From positions 558,001-622,000 of the forward strand of contig JAVHZZ010000068.1 of the NCBI GenBank assembly GCA_036250195.1: 64,000 bases of DNA, given 5' to 3'. Numbering within the stretch: the first letter of the stretch is position 1; the number at the start of each line of letters is the position of its first letter. Origin of the DNA: Mixophyes australis. Taxonomy: Eukaryota > Chordata > Amphibia > Anura > Limnodynastidae. This document shows, piece by piece, positions 1 through 15,599 of the stretch. Under the pieces are notes generated by a model, which had not been told where the DNA came from, ran no database searches, and saw only the letters and a list, made by a program, of their open reading frames with translations. Both the position numbers and the translations under genes were made by a program.

Positions 1-1046
1 GATTCATGATTCATGATTTGATTCATGATTCATGATTCATGATTCAATTCATGATTCATGATTCATGATTCAATTCATGATTCATGATTCAATACATGAT
101 TCCTGATTCAATTCATGATTCGATTCATGATTCATGATTCAATTTATTATTTAATTCATGATTCATGATTCAATTCATGATTCATGATTCGATTCATGAT
201 TCATGATTCATGATTCATGATTCGATTCATGATTCATGATTTATGATTCGATTCATGATTCATGATTCATGATTCAATTCATTAATTCATGATTCAGGAT
301 TCAATTCATGATTCATGATTCATGATTCGATTCATGATTCATGATTCAATTCATGATTCATGATTCATGATTCATGTTTCGATTCATGAATCTTGATTCA
401 TGATTCATGATTCGATTCATGATTCATGATTCAATTCATGATTCATGATACATGATTCATGTTTCGATTCATGATTCATGATTCAATTCATGATTCATGA
501 TACATGATTCATGTTTCGATTCATGAATCTTGATTCATGATTCATGATTCAATTCATGATTCATGATTCTATTCATGATTCATGATTCATGATTCATGAT
601 TCAATTCATGATTCATGATTCATGATTCAATTCATGATTCATGATTCATGATTCAATTCATGATTCATGATTCGATTCATGATTCATGATTCATGATTCA
701 ATTCATGATTCCTGATTCAATTCATGATTCGATTCATGATTCATGATTCAATTTATTATTTAATTCATGATTCATGATTCGATTCATGATTCATGATTCA
801 ATTCATTATTCAATTCATGATTTATGATTCGATTCATGATTCAATTCATGTTTCATGATTCATGATTCGATTCATGAATCATGATTCTATTCATGATTCA
901 TAATTCATGATTCAATTCATGATTAATGATTCAATTCATGATTCAATTCATGATTCAATTCATGATTCATGATTCGATTCATGATTCATGATTCAATTCA
1001 TGATTCAATTCATGATTCATGATTCATGATTCGATTCATGATTCAT
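1..1046 (+). repeat. HOR copy 1 of the 5,904-bp-spaced pair
   Basis: This stretch matches 5,905-6,950 at a constant offset of 5,904. The match includes rare variants: ATTTG at 16-20, the box at 141, CAGGATT at 295, the box at 750 and CATGTTTCATG near 847. I saw no indel and no mismatch in the parts compared side by side. The copies diverge after about 1,046 (ATTTAATTC here, ATTATTCG in the partner). The left limit is the window edge, so the duplicated block may be longer. Confidence 0.88.
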
Positions 1047-4000
1047 GATTTAATTCATGATTCATGATTTATGATTCAATTTATGATTCATGATTCATGA
1101 TTCATGATTCAATTCATGATTCATGATTCGATTCTTGATTCATGATTCAATTCATGATTCAATTCATGATTCATGATTCAATTCATGATTCATGATTCAT
1201 GATTCATTTCATGAATCATGATTCATGATTCATGATTTATGATTCGATTCATGATTCATGATTCAATTTATGATTCATGATTCAACTCATGATTCAATTC
1301 ATGATTCATGATTCGATTCATGATTCATGATTCAATTCATGATTCATGATTCATGATTCATGATTCGATTCATGATTCATGATTCATGATTCAATTCATG
1401 ATTCATGATTCATGATTCAATTCATGATTCATGATTCAATTCATGATTCGTGATTCGATTCATGATTCATGATTCATGATTTGATTCATGATTCATGATT
1501 CATGATTCAATTCATGATTCATGATTCATGATTCATGATTCAATTCATGATTCATGATTCATGATTCAATTCATGATTCATGATTCGATTCATGATTCTT
1601 GATTCATGATTTGATTCATGATTCATGATTCATGATTCGATTCATGATTCATAATTCATGATTCATGATTCAATTCATGATTCATGATTCAATACATGAT
1701 TCCTGATTCAATTCATGATTCGATTCATGATTCATGATTCAATTTATTATTTAATTCATGATTCATGATTCGATTCATGATTCATGATTCGATTCATGAT
1801 TCATGATTCAATTCATGATTCATGATTCGATTCATGATTCATGATTCAATTCATTAATTCATGATTCATGATTCAATTCATGATTCATGATTCATGATTC
1901 GATTCATGATTCATGATTCATGATTCAATTCATTAATTCATGATTCATGATTCAATTCATGATTCATGATTCGATTCATGATTCATGATTCAATTCATGA
2001 TTCATGATTCATGATTCATGTTTCGATTCATGATTCATGATTCATGATTCAATTCATTAATTCATGATTCATGATTCAATTCATGATTCATGATTCATGA
2101 TTCGATTCATGATTCATGATTCAATTCATGATTCATGATTCATGATTCATGTTTCGATTCATGAATCTTGATTCATGATTCATGATTCAATTCATGATTC
2201 ATGAATCATGATTCATGTTTCGATTCATGAATCTTGATTCATGATTCATGATTCAATTCATGAATCTTGATTCATGATTCATGATTCAATTCATGATTTA
2301 TGATTCATGATTCATGATTCGATTCATGATTCATGATTCATGATTCATGATTCAATTCATGATTCATGATTCAATTCATGATTCATGATTCATGATTCAA
2401 TTCATAATTCATGATTCATGATTCAATTCTTGATTCATGATTCGATTCATGATTCATGATTCATGATTTGATTCATGATTCATGATTCATGATTCGATTC
2501 ATGATTCATGATTCATGATTCATGATTCAATTCATGATTCATGATTCAATTCATGATTCCTGATTCAATTCATGATTCAATTCATGATTCATGATTCAAT
2601 TTAATATTTAATTCATGATTCATGATTCGATTCATGATTCATGATTCAATTCATTATTCAATTCATGATTTATGATTCGATTCATGATTCAATTCATGAT
2701 TCATGATTCATGATTCGATTCATGATTAATGATTCTATTCATGATTCATAATTCATGATTCAATTCATGATTAATGATTCAATTCATGATTCAATTCATG
2801 ATTCAATTCATGATTCATGATTCGATTCATGATTCATGATTCAATTCATGATTCAATTCATGATTCATGATTCATGATTCGATTCATGATTCATGATTTA
2901 TGATTCAATTTATGATTCATGATTCATGATTCATGATTCAATTCATGATTCATGATTCGATTCTTGATTCATGATTCAATTCATGATTCATGATTTAATT
3001 CATGATTGATGATTTATGATTCAATTTATGATTCATGATTCATGATTCATGATTCATTATTCGATTCATGATTCATGATTCATGATTCAATTCATGATTC
3101 ATGATTCAATTCATGATTCATGTTTCGATTCATGATTCTTGATTCATGATTCATAATTCGATTCATGATTCATGATTCAATTCATGATTCATGATTCATG
3201 ATTCATGATTCGATTCATGATTCATGATTCATAATTCATGATTCAATTCATGATTCATGATTCATGATTCAATTCATGATTCATGATTCATGATTCAATT
3301 CATGATTCATGATTCGATTCATGATTCATGATACATGATTCGATTCATGATTCATGATTCATGATTCAATTCATGATTCATGATTCGATTCATGATTCAT
3401 GATTCATGATTTGATTCATGATTCATGATTCATGATTCGATTCATGATTCATGATTCATGATTCATGATTCATGATTAATGATTCATTATTCGATTCATG
3501 ATTCATGATTCATGATTCAATTCATGATTCCTTATTCAATTCATGATTCGATTCATGATTCATGATTCAATTTATTATTTAATTCATGATTCATGATTCG
3601 ATTCATGATTCATGATTCAATTCATTATTCAATTCATGATTTATGATTCAAATCATGATTCAATTCATGATTCATGATTCGATTCATGATTCATGATTCT
3701 ATTCATGATTCATAATTCATGATTCATGATTCAATTCATGATTCAATTCATGATTAAAGATTCAATTCATGATTCAATTCATGATTCAATTCATGCTTCA
3801 TGATTCGATTCATGATTCAATTCATGATTCATGATTCATGATTCAATTCATGATTCATGATTTATGATTCAATTTATGATTCATGATTCATGATTCTTGA
3901 TTCAATTCATGATTCATGATTCGATTCTTGATTCATGATTCAATTCATGATTCAATTCATGATTCATGATTCAATTCATGATTCATGATTCAATTCATGA

Positions 4001-4139
4001 TTCATGATTCATGATTCATTATTCGATTCATGATTCATGATTCATGATTCAATTCATGATTCATGATTCAATTCATGATTCATGATTCAATTCATGATTC
4101 ATATTTCGATTCATGATTCATGATTCATGATTCATGATT

Positions 4140-4640
4140 CAATTCATGATTCATGATTCATGATTCATTTCATGAATCATGATTCATGATTCATGATTTA
4201 TGATTCGATTCATGATTCATGATTCAATTCATGATTCATGATTCATGATTCATGATTCGATTCATGATTCATGATTCATGATTCAATTCATGATTCATGA
4301 TTCATGATTCAATTCATGATTCATGATTCATGATTCAATTCATGATTCGTGATTCGATTCATGATTCATGATTCATGATTTGATTCATGATTCATGATTC
4401 ATGATTCAATTCATGATTCATGATTCATGATTCATGATTCAATTCATGATTCATGATTCATGATTCAATTCATGATTCATGATTCGATTCATGATTCATG
4501 ATTTATGATTTGATTCATGATTCATGATTCATGATTCAATTCATGATTCATGATTCATGATTCAATTCATGATTCATGATTCAATACATGATTCCTGATT
4601 CAATTCATGATTCGATTCATGATTCATGATTCAATTTATT
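4140..4640 (+). repeat. Domain A block, copy 1 of 3 (CATTTCATGAATC to AT box)
   Basis: The ordered markers CATTTCATGAATC (4,165), TTCGTGATTCG (4,347), AATACATGATTCCTG (about 4,582) and the AT-only box (4,633) recur in the same order at about 5,560-6,060 (offset 1,412-1,419) and 7,940-8,440 (offset 3,800-3,807). Offset shifts of 7 bp show gain or loss of single heptamers. A looser version lies at about 1,200-1,750. Confidence 0.75.
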
Positions 4641-5559
4641 ATTTAATTCATGATTCATGATTCAATTCATGATTCATGATTCGATTCATGATTCATGATT
4701 CATGATTCATGATTCGATTCATGATTCATGATTCATGATTCAATTCATTAATTCATGATTCATGATTCAATTCATGATTCATGATTCATGATTCGATTCA
4801 TGATTCATGATTCATGATTCAATTCATTAATTCATGATTCATGATTCAATTCATGATTCATGATTCATGATTCGATTCATGATTCATGATTCAATTCATG
4901 ATTCATGATTCATGATTCATGTTTCGATTCATGAATCTTGATTCATGATTCATGATTCGATTCATGATTCATGATTCAATTCATGATTCATGATTCATGA
5001 TTCATGTTTCGATTCATGAATCTTGATTCATGATTCATGATTCAATTCATGATTCATGATTCAATTCATGATTCATGATTCAATTCATGATTTATGATTC
5101 ATGATTCATGATTCGATTCATGATTCATGATTCATGATTCATGATTCAATTCATGATTCATGATTCATGATTCATGATTCAATTCATGATTTATGATTCA
5201 TGATTCAATTCATGATTCATGATTCGATTCATGATTCATGATTCATGATTTGATTCATGATTCATGATTCATGATTCGATTCATGATTCATGATTCATGA
5301 TTCATGATTTAATTCATGATTCATGATTCAATTCATGATTCCTGATTCAATTCATGATTCGATTCATGATTCATGATTCAATTTATTATTTAATTCATGA
5401 TTCATGATTCAATTCATGATTCATGATTCATGATTCATTATTCGATTCATGATTCATGATTCATGATTCAATTCATGATTCATGATTCAATTCATGATTC
5501 ATGATTCAATTCATGATTCATATTTCGATTCATGATTCTTGATTCATGATTCATGATTC

Positions 5560-6060
5560 AATTCATGATTCATGATTCATGATTCATTTCATGAATCATG
5601 ATTCATGATTCATGATTTATGATTCGATTCATGATTCATGATTCAATTCATGATTCATGATTCATGATTCATGATTCGATTCATGATTCATGATTCATGA
5701 TTCAATTCATGATTCATGATTCATGATTCAATTCATGATTCATGATTCAATTCATGATTCGTGATTCGATTCATGATTCATGATTCATGATTTGATTCAT
5801 GATTCATGATTCATGATTCAATTCATGATTCATGATTCATGATTCATGATTCAATTCATGATTCATGATTCATGATTCAATTCATGATTCATGATTCGAT
5901 TCATGATTCATGATTCATGATTTGATTCATGATTCATGATTCATGATTCAATTCATGATTCATGATTCATGATTCAATTCATGATTCATGATTCAATACA
6001 TGATTCCTGATTCAATTCATGATTCGATTCATGATTCATGATTCAATTTATTATTTAATT
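5560..6060 (+). repeat. Domain A block, copy 2 of 3
   Basis: Carries the same marker order as 4,140-4,640, with CATTTCATGAATC at 5,584, TTCGTGATTCG at 5,759 and the box at 6,045. It overlaps the start of the 5,905-6,950 duplication, so the two copying events are superimposed. Confidence 0.72.
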
Positions 6061-6950
6061 CATGATTCATGATTCAATTCATGATTCATGATTCGATTCA
6101 TGATTCATGATTCATGATTCATGATTCGATTCATGATTCATGATTTATGATTCGATTCATGATTCATGATTCATGATTCAATTCATTAATTCATGATTCA
6201 GGATTCAATTCATGATTCATGATTCATGATTCGATTCATGATTCATGATTCAATTCATGATTCATGATTCATGATTCATGTTTCGATTCATGAATCTTGA
6301 TTCATGATTCATGATTCGATTCATGATTCATGATTCAATTCATGATTCATGATACATGATTCATGTTTCGATTCATGATTCATGATTCAATTCATGATTC
6401 ATGATACATGATTCATGTTTCGATTCATGAATCTTGATTCATGATTCATGATTCAATTCATGATTCATGATTCTATTCATGATTCATGATTCATGATTCA
6501 TGATTCAATTCATGATTCATGATTCATGATTCAATTCATGATTCATGATTCATGATTCAATTCATGATTCATGATTCGATTCATGATTCATGATTCATGA
6601 TTCAATTCATGATTCCTGATTCAATTCATGATTCGATTCATGATTCATGATTCAATTTATTATTTAATTCATGATTCATGATTCGATTCATGATTCATGA
6701 TTCAATTCATTATTCAATTCATGATTTATGATTCGATTCATGATTCAATTCATGTTTCATGATTCATGATTCGATTCATGAATCATGATTCTATTCATGA
6801 TTCATAATTCATGATTCAATTCATGATTAATGATTCAATTCATGATTCAATTCATGATTCAATTCATGATTCATGATTCGATTCATGATTCATGATTCAA
6901 TTCATGATTCAATTCATGATTCATGATTCATGATTCGATTCATGATTCAT
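5905..6950 (+). repeat. HOR copy 2 of the 5,904-bp-spaced pair
   Basis: Partner of 1-1,046. The boxes at 6,045 and 6,654 correspond to 141 and 750, CAGGATT at 6,199 corresponds to 295, and CATGTTTCATG near 6,751 corresponds to 847. The sequence between the two copies is different array, so this is a dispersed copy within the satellite or the ends of two longer HOR units. Confidence 0.88.
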
Positions 6951-7939
6951 TATTCGATTCATGATTTATGATACATGATTCAATTCATGATTCATGATTC
7001 ATGATTCATGATTCAATTCATGATTCATGTTTCGATTCATGATTCTTGATTCATGATTCATGATTCGATTCATGATTCATGATTCAATTCATGATTCATG
7101 ATTCATAATTCATGATTCGATTCATGATTCATGATTCATGATTCATGATTCAATTCATGATTCATGATTCATGATTCAATTCATGATTCATGATTCATGA
7201 TTCAATTCATGATTCATGATTCGATTCATGATTCATGATTCATGATTCGATTCATGATTCATGATTCATGATTCGATTCATGATTCATGATTCATGATTC
7301 AATTCATGATTCATGATTCGATTCATGATTCATGATTCATGATTTGATTCATGATTCATGATTCATGATTCGATTCATGATTCATGATTCATGATTCGAT
7401 TCATGATTCATGATTCATGATTCATTATTCGATTCATGATTCATGATTCATGATTCAATTCATGATTCCTTATTCAATTCATGATTCGATTCATGATTCA
7501 TGATTCAATTTATTATTTAATTCATGATTCATGATTCAATTCATGATTCAATTCATGATTAAAGATTCAATTCATGATTCAATTCATGATTCAATTCATG
7601 ATTCATGATTCGATTCATGATTCATGATTCATGATTTGATTCATGATTCATGATTCATGATTCATGATTCGATTCATGATTCATGATTCATGATTCATGA
7701 TTCAATTCATGATTCATGATTCAATTCATGATTCCTGATTCAATTCATGATTCGATTCATGATTCATGATTCAATTTATTATTTAATTCATGATTCATGA
7801 TTCAATTCATGATTCATGATTCATGATTCATTATTCGATTCATGATTCATGATTCATGATTCAATTCATGTTTCATGATTCAATTCATGATTCATGATTC
7901 ATATTTCGATTCATGATTCTTGATTCATGATTCATGATT

Positions 7940-8440
7940 CAATTCATGATTCATGATTCATGATTCATTTCATGAATCATGATTCATGATTCATGATTTA
8001 TGATTCGATTCATGATTCATGATTCAATTCATGATTCATGATTCATGATTCATGATTCGATTCATGATTCATGATTCATGATTCAATTCATGATTCATGA
8101 TTCATGATTCAATTCATGATTCATGATTCATGATTCATGATTCAATTCATGATTCGTGATTCGATTCATGATTCATGATTCATGATTTGATTCATGATTC
8201 ATGATTCATGATTCAATTCATGATTCATGATTCATGATTCATGATTCAATTCATGATTCATGATTCATGATTCAATTCATGATTCGATTCATGATTCATG
8301 ATTCATGATTTGATTCATGATTCATGATTCATGATTCAATTCATGATTCATGATTCATGATTCAATTCATGATTCATGATTCAATACATGATTCCTGATT
8401 CAATTCATGATTCGATTCATGATTCATGATTCACTTTATT
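7940..8440 (+). repeat. Domain A block, copy 3 of 3
   Basis: Same marker order as 4,140-4,640, but the box here reads ACTTTATTATTTAATT (8,433, A to C at position 2). Similarity to 4.6-5.2 kb continues to the right for several hundred bases (paired ATTCATTAATTC variants), with the loss of one heptamer just after the box. Confidence 0.72.
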
Positions 8441-11400
8441 ATTTAATTCATGATTCAATTCATGATTCATGATTCGATTCATGATTCATGATTCATGATT
8501 CATGATTCGATTCATGATTCATGATTCATGATTCAATTCATTAATTCATGATTCATGATTCAATTCATGATTCATGATTCATGATTCGATTCATGATTCA
8601 TGATTCATGATTCAATTCATTAATTCATGATTCATGATTCAATTCATAATTCATGATTCATGATTCGATTCATGATTCATGATTCAATTCATGATTCATG
8701 ATTCATGATTCATGTTTCGATTCATGAATCTTGATTCATGATTCATGATTCGATTCATGATTCATGATTCAATTCATGATTCATGATTCATGATTCATGT
8801 TTCGATTCATGAATCTTGATTCATGATTCATGATTCAATTCATGATTCATGATTCAATTCATGATTCATGATTCAATTCATGATTTATGATTCATGATTC
8901 ATGATTCGATTCATGATTCATGATTCATGATTCATGATTCAATTCATGATTCATGATTCATGATTCAATTCATGATTCATGATTCATGATTCAATTCATG
9001 ATTCATGATTCGATTCATGATTCATGATTCATGATTTGATTCATGATTCATGATTCATGATTCATGATTCGATTCATGATTCATGATTCATGATTCAATT
9101 CATGATTCATGATTCAATTCATGATTCCTGATTCAATTCATGATTCGATTTATGATTCATGATTCAATTTATTATTTAATTCATGATTCATGATTTGATT
9201 CATGATTCATGATTCAATTCATTATTCAATTCATGATTTATGATTCGATTCATGATTCAATTCATGATTCATGATTCATGATTCGATTCATGAATCATGA
9301 TTCTATTCATGATTCATAATTCATGATTCAATTCATGATTAATGATTCAATTCATGATTCAATTCATGATTCAATTCATGATTCATGATTCGATTCATGA
9401 TTCATGATTCAATTCATGATTCAATTCATGATTCATGATTCATGATTCGATTCATGATTCATGATTTAATTCATGATTCATGATTTATGATTCAATTTAT
9501 GATTCATGATTCATGATTCATGATTCAATTCATGATTCATGATTCGATTCTTGATTCATGATTCAATTCATGATTCAATTCATGATTCATGATTTAATTC
9601 ATGATTCATGATTCATGATTCATTATTCGATTCATGATTCATGATACATGATTCAATTCATGATTCATGATTCATGATTCATGATTCGATTCATGATTCA
9701 TGTTTCGATTCATGATTCTTGATTCATGATTCATGATTCGATTCATGATTCATGATTCAATTCATGATTCATGATTCATGATTCATGATTCGATTCATGA
9801 TTCATGATTCATGATTCATGATTCAATTCATGATTCATGATTCGATTCATGATTCATGATTCATGATTTGATTCATGATTCATGATTCATGATTCGATTC
9901 ATGATTCATGATTCATGATTCGATTCATGATTCATGATTCATGATTCAATTAATGATTCATGATTCGATTCATGATTCATGATTCATGATTCGATTCATG
10001 ATTCATGATTCATGATTCGATTCATGATTCATGATTCATGATTCGATTCATGATTCATGATTCATGATTCATGATTCAATTCATGATTCATGATTCGATT
10101 CATGATTCATGATTCATGATTTGATTCATGATTCATGATTCATGATTCGATTCATGATTCATGATTCATGATTCGATTCATGATTCATGATTCATGATTC
10201 ATTATTCGATTCATGATTCATGATTCATGATTCAATTCATGATTCCTTATTCAATTCATGATTCGATTCATGATTCATGATTCAATTTATTATTTAATTC
10301 ATGATTCATGATTCAATTCATGATTCAATTCATGATTAAAGATTCAATTCATGATTCAATTCATGATTCAATTCATGATTCATGATTCGATTCATGATTC
10401 AATTCATGATTCATGATTCATGATTCGATTCATGATTCATGATTCAATTCATGATTCATGATTTATGATTCAATTTATGATTCATGATTCATGATTCTTG
10501 ATTCAATTCATGATTCATGATTCGATTCATGATTCATGATTCGATTCTTGATTCATGATTCAATTCATGATTCAATTCATGATTCATGATTCAATTCATG
10601 ATTCATGATTCAATTCATGATTCATGATTCATGATTCATTATTCAATTCATGATTCATGATTCATGATTCAATTCATGATTCATGATTCAATTCATGATT
10701 CATGTTTCGATTCATGATTCTTGATTCATGATTCATGATTCAATTCATGATTCATGATTCATGATTCATTTCATGAATCATGATTCATGATTTATGATTC
10801 GATTCATGATTCATGATTCAATTTATGATTCATGATTCAACTCATGATTCAATTCATGATTCATGATTCGATTCATGATTCATGATTCAATTCATGATTC
10901 ATGATTCATGATTCATGATTCGATTCATGATTCATGATTCATGATTCAATTCATGATTCATGATTCATGATTCATGATTCAATTCATGATTCATGATTCA
11001 TGATTCAATTCATGATTCATGATTCGATTCATGATTCATGATTCATGATTTGATTCATGATTCATGATTCATGATTCAATTCATGATTCATGATTCATGA
11101 TTCATGATTCAATTCATGATTCATGATTCAATACATATTTCCTGATTCAATTCATGATTCGATTCATGATTCATGATTCAATTTATTATTTAATTCATGA
11201 TTCATGATTGGATTCATGATTCATGATTCGATTCATGATTCATGATTCAATTCATGATTCATGATTCATGATTCGATTCATGATTCATGATTCATGATTC
11301 AATTCATTAATTCATGATTCATGATTCAATTCATGATTCATGATTCATGATTCGATTCATGATTCATGATTCATGATTCAATTCATTAATTCATGATTCA

Positions 11401-12716
11401 TGATTCAATTCATAATTCATGATTCATGATTCGATTCATGATTCATGATTCAATTCATGATTCATGATTCATGATTCATGTTTCGATTCATGAATCTTGA
11501 TTCATGATTCATGATTCGATTCATGATTCATGATTCAATTCATGATTCATGATTCATGATTCATGTTTCGATTCATGAATCTTGATTCATGATTCAATTC
11601 ATGATTCATGATTCAATTCATGATTCATGATTCAATTCATGATTTATGATTCATGATTCATGATTCGATTCATGATTCATGATTCATGATTCATGATTCA
11701 ATTCATGATTCATGATTCATGATTCAATTCATGATTCATGATTCATGATTCAATTCATGATTCGTGATTCGATTCATGATTCATGATTCATGATTTGATT
11801 CATGATTCATGATTCATGATTCAATTCATGATTCATGATTCATGATTCATGATTCAATTCATGATTCATGATTCATGATTCAATTCATGATTCATGATTC
11901 GATTCATGATTCATGATTCATGATTTGATTCATGATTCATGATTTGATTCATGATTCATGATTCATGATTCGATTCATGATTCATGATTCATGATTCATG
12001 ATTCAATTCATGATTCATGATTCAATACATGATTCCTGATTCAATTCATGATTCGATTCATGATTCATGATTCAATTTATTATTTAATTCATGATTCATG
12101 ATTCGATTCATGATTCATGATTCGATTCATGATTCATGATTCAATTCATGATTCATGATTCATGATTCGATTCATGATTCATGATTCAATTCATTAATTC
12201 ATGATTCATGATTCAATTCATGATTCATGATTCGATTCATGATTCATGATTCATGATTAAATTCATTAATTCATGATTCATGATTCAATTCATAATTCAT
12301 GATTCATGATTCGATTCATGATTCATGATTCAATTCATGATTCATGATTCATGTTTCGATTCATGAATCTTGATTCATGATTCATGATTCGATTCATGAT
12401 TCATGATTCAATTCATGATTCATGATTCATGATTCATGTTTCGATTCATGAATCTTGATTCATGATTCATGATTCAATTCATGATTCATGATTCAATTCA
12501 TGATTCATGATTCAATTCATGATTTATGATTCATGATTCATGATTCGATTCATGATTCATGATTCATGATTCATGATTCAATTCATGATTCATGATTCAT
12601 GATTCAATTCATGATTCATGATTCATGATTCAATTCATGATTCATGATTCATGATTCAATTCATGATTCATGATTCGATTCATGATTCATGATTCATGAT
12701 TTGATTCATGATTCAT

Positions 12717-12735
12717 GATTCGAATTTTAATTCAT
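12717..12735 (+). repeat. Deleted AT box at a rearrangement junction
   Basis: AATTTTAATTC here equals the AT-only box with its central ATTATT removed. To the right the sequence follows the pattern seen after the boxes at 750 and 6,654 (CATTATTCAATTCATG, then TTTATG). To the left, the usual CCTGATTC lead-in is absent and a CG pentamer abuts the box directly. The simplest reading is a breakpoint joining two HOR blocks, or a 6-bp deletion together with a block exchange. Confidence 0.6.
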
Positions 12736-15599
12736 GATTCATGATTCGATTCATGATTCATGATTCAATTCATTATTCAATTCATGATTTATGATTCGAT
12801 TCATGATTCAATTCATGATTCATGATTCATGATTCGATTCATGATTCATGATTCTATTCCTGATTCATAATTCATGATTCAATTCATGATTAATGATTCA
12901 ATTCATGATTCAATTCATGATTCATGATTCGATTCATGATTCATGATTCAATTCATGATTCAATTCATGATTCATGATTCATGATTCGATTCATGATTCA
13001 TGATTTAATTCATGATTCATGATTTATGATTCAATTTATGATTCATGATTCATGATTCAATTAATGATTCATGATTCATGATTCAATTCATGATTCATGA
13101 TTCGATTATTGATTCATGATTCAATTCATGATTCAATTCATGATTCAATTCATGATTCATGATTTAATTCATGATTCATGATTCAATTCATGATTCATGA
13201 TTCATGATTCATTATTCGATTCATGATTCATGATTCATGATTCAATTCATGATTCATGATTCATGATTCATGATTCAATTCATGATTCATGTTTCGATTC
13301 ATGATTCTTGATTCATGATTCATGATTCGATTCATGATTCATGATTCAATTCATGATTCATGATTCATGATTCATGATTCGATTCATGATTCATGATTCA
13401 TGATTCATGATTCAATTCATGATTCATGATTCATGATTCAATTCATGATTCATGATTCATGATTCAATTCATGATTCATGATTCGATTCATGATTCATGA
13501 TTCATGATTCGATTCATGATTCATGATTCATGATTCAATTCATGATTCATGATTCATGATTCAATTCATGATTCATGATTCGATTGATGATTCATGATTC
13601 ATGAATCATGATTCATGATTCATGATTCGATTCATGATTCATGATTCGATTCATGATTCATGATTCAATTCATGATTCATGATTCAATTCATGATTCATG
13701 ATTCGATTCTTGATTCATGATTCAATTCATGATTCAATTCATGATTCATGATTCAATTCATGATTCATGATTCAATTCATGATTCATGATTCAATTCATA
13801 ATTCATGATTCATGATTCATTATTCGATTCATGATTCATGATTCATGATTCAATTCATGATTCATGATTCAATTCATGATTCATGTTTCGATTCATGATT
13901 CTTGATTCATGATTCATGATTCAATTCATGATTCATGATTCATGATTCATTTCATGAATCATGATTCATGATTCATGATTTATGATTCGATTCATGATTC
14001 ATGATTCAATTTATGATTCATAATTCATGATTCATGATTCGATTCATGATTCATGATTCATGATTCAATTCATGATTCAATTCATGATTCATGATTCATG
14101 ATTCAATTCATGATTCATGATTCATGATTCAATTCATGATTCGTGATTCGATTCATGATTCATGATTTGATTCATGATTCATGATTCATGATTCAATTCA
14201 TGATTCATGATTCATGATTCATGATTCGATTCATGATTCATGATTCATGATTCAATTCATGATTCAATTCATGATTCATGATTCATGATTCAATTCATGA
14301 TTCATGATTCAATTCATGATTCGTGATTCGATTCATGATTCATGATTCATGATTTGATTCATGATTCATGATTCATGATTCAATTCATGATTCATAATTC
14401 ATGATTCATGATTCGATTCATGATTCATGATTCATGATTCAATTCATGATTCAATTCATGATTCATGATTCATGATTCAATTCATGATTCATGATTCATG
14501 ATTCAATTCATGATTCGTGATTCGATTCATGATTCATGATTCATGATTTGATTCATGATTCATGATTCATGATTCAATTCATGATTCATGATTCATGATT
14601 CATGATTCAATTCATGATTCATGATTCATGATTCAATTCATGATTCATGATTCGATTCATGATTCATGATTCATGATTTGATTCATGATTCATGATTCAT
14701 GATTCGATTCATGATTCATGATTCATGATTCATGATTCAATTCATGATTCATGATTCAATACATGATTCCTGATTCAATTCATGATTCGATTCATAATTC
14801 ATGATTCAATTTATTATTTAATTCATGATTCATGATTCGATTCATGATTCATGATTCAATTCATGATTCAATTCATGATTTATGATTCGATTCATGATTC
14901 AATTCATGATTCATGATTCATGATTCGATTCATGATTCATGATTCAATTCATGATTCATGATTCATGATTCAATTCATGATTCATAATTCATGATTCATG
15001 ATTCAATTCATGATTCAATTCATGATTAATGATTCAATTCATGATTCAATTCATGATTCAATTCATGATTCATGATTCGATTTATGATTCAATTCATGAT
15101 TCATGATTCATGATTCATGATTCGATTCATGATTCATGATTCAATTTATGATTCAATTCATGATTCATGATTCATGATTCGATTCATGGTTCATGATTCA
15201 ATTTATGATTCATGATTCATGATTCTTGATTTAATTTATGATTCGTGATTTGATTCTTGATTCATGATTCAATTTATGTTTCAATTCATGATTCATGATT
15301 TAATTCATGATTCATGATTCAAATCATGGTTCATGATTCATTATTCGATTCATGATTCATAATTCATGATTCAATTCATGATTCATGATTCATGATTCAT
15401 GATTCAATTCATGATTCATGTTTCGATTCATGATTCTTGATTCTTGATTCATGATTCGATTCATGATTCATGATTCAATTCATGATTCATGATTCATGAT
15501 TCATGATTCGATTCATGATTCATGATTCATGATTCATGATTCAATTCATGATTCATGATTCATGATTCAATTCATGATTCATAATTCATGATTCATGAT

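Larger units (their letters stand above)
1..15180 (+). repeat. Domain A: short HOR mosaic with AT-only boxes
   Basis: This part of the array is recognised by frequent AATTTATTATTTAATT boxes every 0.3-1.1 kb. Other markers are CATGTTTCGATTCATGAATC followed by TTG (for example near 376, 500, 2150, 4920, 6270, 8710, 11480, 12360), CATTTCATGAATC (near 1205, 4165, 5585, 7965, 10767, 13947), TTCGTGATTCG (1448, 4347, 5759, 8154, 11762, 14134, 14321, 14514) and GATTAAAGATTC (near 3753, 7559, 10336). These markers recur in partly conserved order, so the domain is a shuffled mosaic of roughly 0.6-1.4 kb blocks and not a clean tandem HOR. The right boundary is gradual and set where the marker set changes. 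Confidence 0.75.

Noticed and set aside
12717..12735. Remnant of an inserted mobile element
   Set aside because: The odd sequence is fully explained by a deletion in the AT box. There is no target-site duplication, inverted repeat or foreign sequence.
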